64,000 nt of DNA from Monoplex corrugatus (taxonomy: Eukaryota; Mollusca; Gastropoda; Littorinimorpha; Ranellidae). The first letter of the stretch is position 1. Each line of letters opens with the position of its first letter. The position numbers and the translations under genes are program-made. Shown here piece after piece: positions 49,457 to 57,697 of the stretch. Below the pieces are notes generated by a model. The model ran no database searches. It was not told where the DNA came from and saw only the letters and a list, made by a program, of their open reading frames with translations. Location of the stretch: assembly GCA_030674185.1 (NCBI GenBank), contig CM060307.1, forward strand, positions 78,453,635-78,517,634. Direction: 5' to 3'.

Positions 49457-52303
49457 TCACAGATCCAGTCGATCTGGAGGTTTCCGGGCTCTTCTCGGGC
49501 GTTGAGCTGGGTCAGGGGTGGGCCTGTGGAGCACTGGTGTATCCAATGAAGAAGCACCAAGCCTTGGAAGCTGTCCCAAAATCTGTTCTTGATTTTGAGC
49601 TCTAGGGATAGGCGTAGCATAAGCTGGGGACCCTCTGCCTGCCTGCAATGAACTGGAACCAAGTGGTGGTGGTGTGATCGAGTCCTGAATAGTCACTGGT
49701 GGGGAAATTTCCAAGGAAGCAGAATCACTTTGGAGAAATGGTTCTGGTTCTGGGATAGCAATGGCAGTAGGTGGCTTTTCACTTGGAAGTGTTGGGTCAA
49801 CCATCATTGGAAGAGTATTGTCCTCAGTTGTCTTCTCTTCAATCCATCGCTTCCGGACTTGATCTATGTGACGTCTTACAATGCGGCCATCCACCAACTG
49901 GACTTTGAAAGACAGTGGTCCAGTAACTTCAACAACAGTTCCATGAAACCAAGCCTTGCCTGACCCAAAATTGCGTACATACACTTTGTCACCTACAACA
50001 AAGTTCCTGTCTTTTGCACTGTGATCATGGTACATCTTTTGCTTTGACTGAGCATTTTCAACCTTGCTGGAAAGAGAAGGTTGAATCAAGTCTAGGCGAG
50101 TTTTGAGCCTTCTTTTCATCAAAAGTTCTGCTGGTGGAATGCCAGTAGTCGAGTGAGGCGTGATATGTTGCTCAAGTAGAAACATTGCCAGTCTGTGCTG
50201 CAAGGTGAACTTGGGTGACATCTTTTTCATAGCCTCTTTGAATGTCTGAACTGCTCTCTCAGCAAGACCATTTGAGGCTGGGTGGTACGGAGAGACCAGA
50301 ATATGACGAATGCCAAGGATTTTCATGAAGGTTTTGAAATCACTGCATGTGAAAGTGGGACCATTGTCTGTAACAACTGTGTCTGGCAACCCATGTGTTG
50401 CAAAGAGATCTCTCATGCAGCAAATAGTCTTTTCTGCAGTAATTTTGGTCATCATTTTCACTTCCGTCCATTTTGAATGCGAGTCCACAAACACAAGGAA
50501 CATGTGGCCCATGAATGGTCCTGCAAAATCCACATGAAGTCTTGACCAAGGTTTTTCAGGCCATTCCCAAGGATGAAGTGGAGCTTTCTCTGGCATGTGA
50601 CGGACTTGTTGACAAGCTTCACACTCTTGAACTGTGATTTCAATGTCATGATCAATGCCTGGCCACCATACGTACGAACGTGCCAGGCATTTCATTTTGC
50701 AGACACCTGGATGACACGAATGAAGTTCCTCCAACATTGCTCTTCTACAACTTGGAGGTACAACAACTCGGTTTCGCATGAGAACGCAACCACTCTGAAC
50801 ACATAGTTCCGTTTCGTGGCTCTTGTACATTTTGAGCTCTGTCTGCCACTTTCCTGGAAGATCTGATGGCCACCCAGACAAAGTGTATTTCTTGACATGT
50901 GACAGTACAGGGTCAGAATTTGTTTTCTCTTCAATATGAGTTGAAGTGATTGGAGTTGTTGACAGGTGGTCCATCAAGAAGACAAACTCCTCTGGAATCT
51001 CTGATTTTGAGCTGGTGGCTGGTAACGGTGACCTGCTGAGGGCATCTGCATGAGTCATGGTAGACCCTGACTTGTAACTGATGGTGTACGTATATGATGA
51101 CAGCTGCATTGCCCAACGCTGAATTCTTGGTGAAACTTCTGTTGGAATGAGTTTGTGTTCATTGAACAAGGACATCAAAGGCTTGTGATCTGTGTATACC
51201 CAAAAATGGCGCCCAAACAGGTAGTCACGAAATTTTTTTACTCCAAAGTTGACAGCCAGAGCTTCTCTTTCAATATTGGAGTAATTCCGCTCAGCCTTGT
51301 TAAGAGATCTAGATGCATAGGCAATGGGACGCTCTGATCCATCTGACAGTTTGTGGGCCAGAACTGCTCCTAGTCCCACAGCGGAAGCATCACATGATAA
51401 CGTCACCTCCAATTCTTGGTTGAAGTGAACCAGCAGATTAGCTGAAAGAAGCATTTCCTTCACTTTCTTGAAGGACTGGCTCTGTTGCTCTCCCCATCTG
51501 AAAACAGTGTTTTTGCGAAAGAGACTGTTCAGTGGAGACAAAACTGTGGACAAACGAGGTAAGAACTTCCCATAGAAGTTGACAAGCCCCAGAAATGATT
51601 TTAGCTCTGATGCATTTTTGGGCGTGGGAGCATCCTGAACAGCTTTCACTTTGTCAGCAGTGGGATGGATTCCTTCTGCAGTGATGCGATGACCTAAGTA
51701 TGTGACCTCAGGTAACATGAACTCACACTTTTTTCTCTTTAAACGGAAACCTTCTGCATCAAGTCTGCGAAGAACTTCTCTCAGATGCTGAATATGGCTT
51801 TCATCTGTCTCACCTGTGACTAGTATGTCATCTTGAAACACAGCCACTTCTGGAATATCCTGTAACAGGCAGTCCATTGTGCGTTGGAAAATGGCAGGTG
51901 CTGCTGAAACCCCAAAAGTCATACGGTTGTATCTGAACAGCCCTTTTTGTGTGTTGATCGTAGTGAGATCTTTGGACTCTTCGGCAAGAGGCAACTGCTG
52001 ATATGCATGTTTCAAGTCCAATTTTGTGAAAGATTTTCCACCAGCAGCTTTGTTGAAAAGATCTTCAACACGGGGCAAGGGGTATACATCAGCCTTGGCG
52101 GCCATATTCACAGTGACTTTGTAATCACCACACAGCCTCACTGTTCCATCTGGTTTAAGTACAGGTACCACTGGTGTCGCCCAGGCCGAATGTTTCACTC
52201 GTTCAATTATGCCTTCGTCTTCAAGCCTTTGAAGTTCGGCATCAACTTTGGTTCTTAGTGCATAGGGAACTGTTCTAGCTTTGTAGAATTTTGGTTTGCA
52301 ATT
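49457..52303 (-). CDS. Gypsy pol: reverse transcriptase, RNase H, integrase
   Basis: Open from the TAA at 52304 to the stop at 49457, about 948 codons. RT motifs are TKLDLKHAYQQLPL and VAVFQDDILVTG. RNase H has LSCDASAVGLGAVLAH and VYTDHKPL. Integrase has the HHCC module (ELHSCHPGVCKMKCLARSYV, ECEACQQ), the DDE residues in HVDFAGPF, VTDNGPTFTCSDF and NGLAERAVQTFKEAM, and a C-terminal barrel (NFVVGDKVYVRNFGSG). The tail is proline-rich. It shares its frame with protease and has no start codon of its own near the beginning. Domains look whole; expression would need passage of the TAA. Confidence 0.95.
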   Translation of the reverse strand, partial: NCKPKFYKARTVPYALRTKVDAELQRLEDEGIIERVKHSAWATPVVPVLKPDGTVRLCGDYKVTVNMAAKADVYPLPRVEDLFNKAAGGKSFTKLDLKHAYQQLPLAEESKDLTTINTQKGLFRYNRMTFGVSAAPAIFQRTMDCLLQDIPEVAVFQDDILVTGETDESHIQHLREVLRRLDAEGFRLKRKKCEFMLPEVTYLGHRITAEGIHPTADKVKAVQDAPTPKNASELKSFLGLVNFYGKFLPRLSTVLSPLNSLFRKNTVFRWGEQQSQSFKKVKEMLLSANLLVHFNQELEVTLSCDASAVGLGAVLAHKLSDGSERPIAYASRSLNKAERNYSNIEREALAVNFGVKKFRDYLFGRHFWVYTDHKPLMSLFNEHKLIPTEVSPRIQRWAMQLSSYTYTISYKSGSTMTHADALSRSPLPATSSKSEIPEEFVFLMDHLSTTPITSTHIEEKTNSDPVLSHVKKYTLSGWPSDLPGKWQTELKMYKSHETELCVQSGCVLMRNRVVVPPSCRRAMLEELHSCHPGVCKMKCLARSYVWWPGIDHDIEITVQECEACQQVRHMPEKAPLHPWEWPEKPWSRLHVDFAGPFMGHMFLVFVDSHSKWTEVKMMTKITAEKTICCMRDLFATHGLPDTVVTDNGPTFTCSDFKTFMKILGIRHILVSPYHPASNGLAERAVQTFKEAMKKMSPKFTLQHRLAMFLLEQHITPHSTTGIPPAELLMKRRLKTRLDLIQPSLSSKVENAQSKQKMYHDHSAKDRNFVVGDKVYVRNFGSGKAWFHGTVVEVTGPLSFKVQLVDGRIVRRHIDQVRKRWIEEKTTEDNTLPMMVDPTLPSEKPPTAIAIPEPEPFLQSDSASLEISPPVTIQDSITPPPLGSSSLQAGRGSPAYATPIPRAQNQEQILGQLPRLGASSLDTPVLHRPTPDPAQRPRRARKPPDRLDL

Positions 52304-53565
52304 TTATTCAACGTGGAGTGTGACAGGGAATGACTTTGCAAGACCCAACTCTTCCTTGAACAGGTTGGGGAACTGGTCAAATACTGCTTCACATGATGGT
52401 TTCTCGCTTACTTGATTTACCATAAAAACAGTCTCCATGTTTAATTCCCGGATCCAGTTTCTGCCTAGCAGATTTGGACCTCTTCCACCAACTACAATGA
52501 GAGGTAGCATGGCGGAGTTCTCTCTGTGTGAAACATGAACCTCAACTTGCCCATGGACAGGAATGTGCTGTCCGGTGTAGGTTTTCAGCGCCATGTCACA
52601 GGGTACTAGGGATATGTTTTTCTTAAAAATTTTAGTGAAAACACCTGCAGTGATCAGGGTCACTGAAGCTCCAGTATCGATTTCAAATAACAGTGGCTTG
52701 CCTGCAACACTGAGAGTAACTGTATATGGGTCAATCCCTTTCTTTGACGGTTTGTTGTGAAGTATAGCCCCTATTTCTTCCTCACTACCTGAAACAAACT
52801 TTTGTGCATATGATTTCTTTTTTGAACGGCAAACTGCAGCTAAATGCCCGACTTTCTTGCAATTGTTACAAGTGTAGTTCTTGAATGGACAGCTGATAGC
52901 AAGATGTGGTTTGCCACAGCGATAACACCGGGTATTCTGGATTTGCTGGCTTCTGGTGCCGTCAGGTGCTTTTGATTTTGCTGAATCCTGCTGAACTGCG
53001 TTCACCTCTGGTGTATCAGATGGTTGAAGGACAGCAGAATGACTTGCTGCTACTTCCATGGCATGTGCAATTTCAACTGCATTCTTGAAGGTAAGTTCCT
53101 TTTCAGACAAAAGTCTTTTTTGAATCATGGCGTCAGAAAGACCACAAACAAATTTGTCTCTCAACGCTTCTTGAAGAAACTTCCAAAGTCACATGTTGAT
53201 GCTAAACGTCTCAGTTCTGCAGCAAAATCATTCACCGTTTCTAGCTCAGACTAACGTCTGTTGTGAAACTTAAATCTTTCACCAATGACTAATGGTTTGG
53301 GTTAAACATGTCCTTTGAGGGTAGCCACAAGTTCTTCATACGTTTTTGTTGAAGGAGCATCAGGGGAACACAGTGATCGTAGCAAAGAATAGTACTTGGC
53401 ACCAATGACAGACAAGAAAACGCATTTTTTCTTTGCACCAACATCATTTGCTTCAAAATACAAGTCGAGGCGCTCAATATAACAGTCAAAATCTTCCACA
53501 GCAGGATTGAATTCATCAAATCTATTCTTATTTGCCATCTTAACAATATCGTTAAAAGAAAACAA
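52304..53565 (-). pseudogene. Gypsy gag and protease, frameshifted
   Basis: The capsid-like frame 53565-53302 (first ATG of the tract, FDEFNPAVEDFDCYIERLDL) breaks near 53300 and resumes by 53164 with RDKFVCGLSDAMIQKRLLSE. Two zinc knuckles follow, CYRCGKPHLAISC and CNNCKKVGHLAAVC, then the protease motif FEIDTGASVTLI and the flap region VVGGRGPNLLGRNWI. It stops at TAA 52304-52306, in phase with pol. Confidence 0.9.
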
Positions 53566-53777
53566 CCATTTGTTCTCTTTTTTTTTTTTTTTTTTTTTAC
53601 TTTCGAAATCGAAGTGTAACCTGTCTATGCACTGGCTAACGATTAAACGGCCTGACGATGTCGAACGACTGAAGACAAATTCACTCAGTTTTCACCAAGA
53701 ACTAGTTATCTTGTGTGAGAAAATATGTTTGCAAACGAATTTTTTTTTTTTTTTTACTTCCCTGCGTGAGCTCCAAA

Positions 53778-53794
53778 TCCCATCCTCGTCGCCA
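53778..53794 (-). other. Gypsy primer-binding site
   Basis: TGGCGACGAGGATGGGA lies 3 nt inside the 5' LTR; the leading TGG pairs with a tRNA CCA end. The tRNA species is not determined. Confidence 0.75.
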
Positions 53795-53797
53795 ATA

Positions 53798-53923
53798 TGT
53801 GATATTCTTGCACATAACAGTCTTGAGACAATGTCAGTTGTGTTGGCCCATTTAATTCGTTTGAGTGGATCTCCTTCTCACGAGAGTTGTTCATATAAAG
53901 CAACTAAAGGGACACAATCCAAC
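53798..53923 (-). repeat. Gypsy 5' LTR, outer edge altered
   Basis: Same 126-bp sequence as the 3' LTR, ending GAATATCACA at 53798. At its outer edge the last expected base is replaced: AATCCAAC runs into CATTTCTCC, i.e. foreign filler, not the host site. Confidence 0.9.
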
Positions 53924-53944
53924 CATTTCTCCAAAGTGATTCTG
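53921..53944. other. 24-nt filler at the Gypsy right junction
   Basis: AACCATTTCTCCAAAGTGAT then TCTG is an exact reverse complement of 49720-49743 inside the pol C-terminal region. It sits between the 5' LTR edge and the repeated target segment. Confidence 0.85.
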
Positions 53945-54340
53945 ACAGTCAGCATTGATAGAGAAGATACAAAGAAGAGCTACTAAATTAATTCATGGTT
54001 TTCAAAATATATTCTATATAGAGAAAGATTAGAATTACTCAATTTACCCAGTTTAAAAGCAAGAAGAATGAGGGGAGATCTGATCCAAAGTTTCAAGATT
54101 TTTAACAATAGGCCTATAGATGACGTAGATAGAACAGAATTTTTCAAACTGACAAATTATGACAAAACAAGAAATAATACTGATAAAATATTTATAGAAT
54201 ATTGCAAGACTAACATTAAAAAGTTTTATTTTACAAATAGAATTGCACATGTATGGAATAAATTACCAAACGAAATTAAAAGAGCACAAAACACAAACTC
54301 GTTTAAAAACCAGCTTGACCATTGGAAACATTAGGCTACA
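53944..54340 (+). pseudogene. CR1-like LINE C-terminus after Gypsy
   Basis: Begins with a second copy of GACAGTCAGCATTGATAGAG...GAGCTACT (53944-53984, also at 49117-49157), then continues the RT C terminus: GDLIQSFKIFNNRPIDDVDR, RTEFFKLTNYDKTR, FTNRIAHVWNKLPNEIKRAQ and FKNQLDHWKH, stop at 54332-54334. Confidence 0.85.
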
Positions 54341-54559
54341 TTGAACTTAAATACGAATATGATGAATGAATCATCAAAAAAACGGCGTACGTCCACGGTA
54401 CGACAGACCTTGACTACGAGTGTAAGAAAAGAAAAAGAAAAATGATGGGACTTGAAATAGCCAAACGGCTAATGTGTTATGTCCCTATTACTAAACTAAG
54501 CTAAACTACTAAAATCAATACACAAAAAGACTAAAAGTTATGCAACTGTCTTGTCGGTA

Positions 54560-54780
54560 CCATTCGACACAAATAGTGGTGGTCCGCCATTTTGTACAGT
54601 CACATGACAGGGATCGAGCAATTGTACCCCTATTGCCGGGTTATTGACGTGGCATGTGCTGCCGGCGTGTGTGGATACAGTGCCGTTGGCTTAGAACTTG
54701 TGCGCTTCGCTCCCATCCGGAAGAACGTTGCGTCCGCCATCTTTGTTTGAGTAGCTGAACAGCGGAGTGAGTACCTGCAG
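54560..54780 (+). promoter_or_regulatory. Candidate promoter / first non-coding exon
   Basis: GC-richer block with two YY1-like motifs, CCGCCATTTTGT (54587-54598) and CCGCCATCTTTG (54735-54746), the latter followed by a possible splice donor CGGA|GTGAGTACC at about 54767. This resembles a TATA-less start region. Which gene it would serve is unknown. Confidence 0.35.
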
Positions 54781-55960
54781 TGTGTTCATTTTAAAGACTA
54801 TCATGTACATACTGCTGGTTAAAGATAGCCATTTTGTGTTTGACCAATAGCAGTGGGGCATGGGTAAAGGTTTTACGCCCGAAGCACGAGCAGGGCGTTT
54901 AGATTTTCTAAGCAAATGTTACAGTGACTCAACCGTCACGGTGTCAGTGTGACTGAGCGTCACTGGGTGTTCTATCATCTATGTACTCATTGTACTGTGC
55001 TTGAGTTATGTAGGCCTACTGGTTTGTGGACGGAATCCGTAAGTGTAGTTCCGTCAGAACTAGGTTCATTATGTGTTGAATTCACGTTTGAAGTTATGAG
55101 TTGGACCCTACCTATTAGTTAGTAGTACTGTTCAGTTTTTACCAAAGCCAAATCTAAAGTCACTTGGTGACTTGCTTAGAACTATTCATTTTCAATGCAG
55201 AACACGCCCAGACTGTTGCCAGTGTTGGTATTGTACGATTGTCTGGTTGTCAGGATTTGGGGCGTGTACTCTTCTCGCTTGTGTTTTCATAGTGAGCTTT
55301 AAATGACAAAATGAATTATAGATTAGGTTTTTAGACAATTTTGATAGCCTACTTAGTTTATAGGTTTTTAGACTTTTTTTGATAGCCTGCTTAGTTTAGG
55401 CCTATAGGTTTTTAGACTTTTGTTTTGATAGCTCTAACTTAGTTTTATCATATCCGATAATCTGTATTCTCTCTCTCTGTCTCTGTGGATCCATAGCAAA
55501 AAGATTGTCAAGGAAATAACCCCATTTGTATTATTGAGTGTCAAAGCACAGCAAGCTCAACGGAAACTTTCAGCAGTTCTTGTATGATTCACAGTGCTTG
55601 TATTCACAGTTCATAAACAAGCGGATTTCAATACTTTTTAAGTTTTGATGTAGCGTTTTGTCTACTGCTGTCACGCAGTGGGAAATTGAATCTGATGTCC
55701 AAAATCAGACCAGCTCCAGCCCTGAGGTTTATTTTTTACTTCTTCTTTAACTTCATCGGACAACGACAATGACTCTTTTTGTAGACTTAAACCTGTTTTC
55801 AATTTTTTCTTGTGTAGAGATTATCTTTGGCGACCTTTGAGGATGACAATACTGACGTGGAGGGCATAAATGACAGGCCGTTGGGTAGCATACTTGATGA
55901 TTGATCAGCATCTGTTGATAGAGGGAATCCTGATGTTTTCACTCGTATTTCATAAATCCT
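54780..55960. other. Intergenic or intronic, nothing recognised
   Basis: AT-rich. A local repeat of TTAGTTTATAGGTTTTTAGA units lies at about 55315-55430. No gene seen. Confidence 0.55.
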
Positions 55961-55965
55961 CCACC

Positions 55966-56397
55966 TGAGGATGCCGGGGGCTCTTTCAGTATGAGAAGTA
56001 TCCCCACCTTCCGGAAATTTCTTCTTTTCTGTCACTCTCTTTTTTTCCTTTGCTTTCTGTCATTTCTTGGTACCATTTTCTGCCTTGCTGGTCCATTCAC
56101 CTGCATGTGTTTGTTAAAGTCTTACATACTTTTTCTTGGAATTGATGATTGGGTACATGTATTAACCCTTTGACTCCAGCACCCTCCCGGAAGCTGGTGA
56201 TAGGGTGAGGGAATCAAAGGGTTAAGTTTTTGTTTTGCCAACATGGCTGGCTGGCAATGCAGGATGCTGATGGACAGGATGCGGGAGTCAAAGGGTTAAG
56301 TGCATTTTTGGCTCTAGGGATATTAGATATGCGGAAGTAATTTTAGGTAATTTATGCCTGTTTTTTTTATATAAATATATATGTTTGATGTCCTTAG
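55966..56397 (+). repeat. Half copy of the foldback element, with MITE inside
   Basis: It matches one arm plus the loop of the element at 20-580: GGCTCTTTCAGTATGAG, CTGTCACTCTC, GGTCCATTCACCTGCATGTG, TTTTTGGCTCTAGGGATA, GGTAATTTATGCCTG, GATGTCCTTAG. The second arm is missing. A 130-bp insertion interrupts it at TTAA. Confidence 0.85.
56166..56295. mobile_element. piggyBac-type MITE, 130 bp
   Basis: Flanked by TTAA at 56162-56165 and 56296-56299. Terminal inverted repeats are CCCTTTGACTCCAGCA and, from the other end, CCCTTTGACTCCCGCA. The first 280 bp of the window hold the uninterrupted site (TATGTTAAGTGCATTTTTGG, about 247-267). An internal third copy of the end, GAATCAAAGGG plus TTAA (56211-56225), suggests a nested or composite structure. 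Confidence 0.85.
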
Positions 56398-57690
56398 TTA
56401 TGCTTAAGTTTGTATTCAGATGTGTTTTTTAAATCCCTTGTACAATAGGTTGGACAGAGTGGTCATGTCCTTAGATCATATTTTTTATGCACAAATGCAT
56501 TGATTTTATTATGTGTACTTTTTTTTTTTTTTTTTTTTTTTAACTGTTGAAATTTTGTATGTTTTGAGGCGGATGTTTCCCTGATATGGCTCTAAGTCTA
56601 AACAACAACAATTTCATAGGTCACTAAAACTAGCTACTCCAAACAGATTTTGTGATTTATCTATACATTTTTCAAACTATCACCAATAACAGATCTTTTT
56701 ATTGTGATTCTAATGATACCAAGATCATTTCTGTATCTTAATTATGAAAAATGTTAGGAATTTTTAAAGATTTTATTTTCACATGCATTTCTGTGCCAAA
56801 GTGCAAATCAACAAAATACCCATTTTCAGCAGGTTGTACAACAGAACTGATGTGCTTTTTTTTTTATCAGTTTTGCATTTTTCTTGACATTCCTGATGCA
56901 TAGATGTTTGATTTTTTTCAGGTAGTTCTTAAAAAGGGAAAGTGATAAAATTTGCTATCAAAAACCAGAAATATCAGCTTTTTCGCCAATGCCTAACTGA
57001 TACAAAGTATAACACAAAAACATGCCGAGGACACATTTTCATAACTTTGCTTTCCTTTGAGCTAGAAAAATGGTTTTGGTATCACTAGAATCAGCAAAAA
57101 AAGATACACTCAACAAGCACACTTTCATTTGACATTGATTAATAATTTTTTTAATACTCACAAATCGCAAAACTCAGTCACCCTTCTGGATAGCGTCTTG
57201 ACTTCAAGTACCACTCAATATCAACAGCAGTAGATGATCAATATCACAATTAGCATGGCTGTCATTGTTCCTGTCCAGAGATCATCTGTGTAATGAATGT
57301 GGGTGGACTAAAAAGCCCCAAAGTTTCCTTTAACAGCACACAGGATTCATCACAACATGGCAAGGTGACACTGTTGTAGCCACTGTACTATGGATGGATA
57401 AACCACAGTCTCAAGTGTGACTTACTGTAGCTTTCACTAAGTAACATTTTTGTTCTGTACTTGGGGGTTCACTGAAACAGAATGAATGTGAGCTGACTAG
57501 GTAACTGTTCTGGCCACTATGCTGTGAAAAGATAAACAGTCTGAGTCTTAACTGACTTTAGTGTGATATACTGTAACCACTGAGATCTGTTATTTACAAT
57601 TGACAGTCAGAATTCCATGAATCTACAAGGGATACTTGGTGCATTTGTAATAACATGGATGGTTGCACATATGTCAGCTTGCTTTGTGGC
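56398..57690. other. AT-rich spacer, nothing recognised
   Basis: Poly-T run at 56519-56541. Possible 3' UTR of the minus-strand gene that ends at 57698. No coding region seen. Confidence 0.5.
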
Positions 57691-57697
57691 AGTTTGC

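Larger units (their letters stand above)
49158..53923 (-). mobile_element. Gypsy (Metaviridae) LTR retrotransposon, short LTRs
   Basis: 4.77 kb on the minus strand: LTR, primer site, gag, protease, RT, RNase H, integrase, polypurine tract, LTR. LTRs are about 126 bp. No env-like frame is present. The RT is Mag-lineage-like by eye (FQDDILVTG). Decay consists of a gag frameshift near 53300 and a single in-frame TAA between protease and RT. The right junction is abnormal (see findings). Described only as an old genomic copy. Confidence 0.95.
39815..54540 (+). mobile_element. CR1-like non-LTR retrotransposon split by DIRS and Gypsy insertions
   Basis: Three separated blocks on the plus strand belong to one element. 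ORF1 (39815-40912) is followed by endonuclease and RT (46666-49157), then the C terminus, 3' UTR and tail (53944-54530). Removal of the two insertions restores order and orientation. The 3' end has GGGACTTGAAATAGCCAAAC, GGCTAATGTGTTATGTCCC and a short ACTAA-type tail (54483-54515). Many frameshifts; this copy is old compared with its inserts. Confidence 0.85.

Noticed and set aside
49158..53923. Possible endogenous retrovirus with envelope gene
   Set aside because: After integrase there is only a proline-rich tail, the polypurine tract and the LTR; no third ORF with a signal peptide or membrane segment is present.
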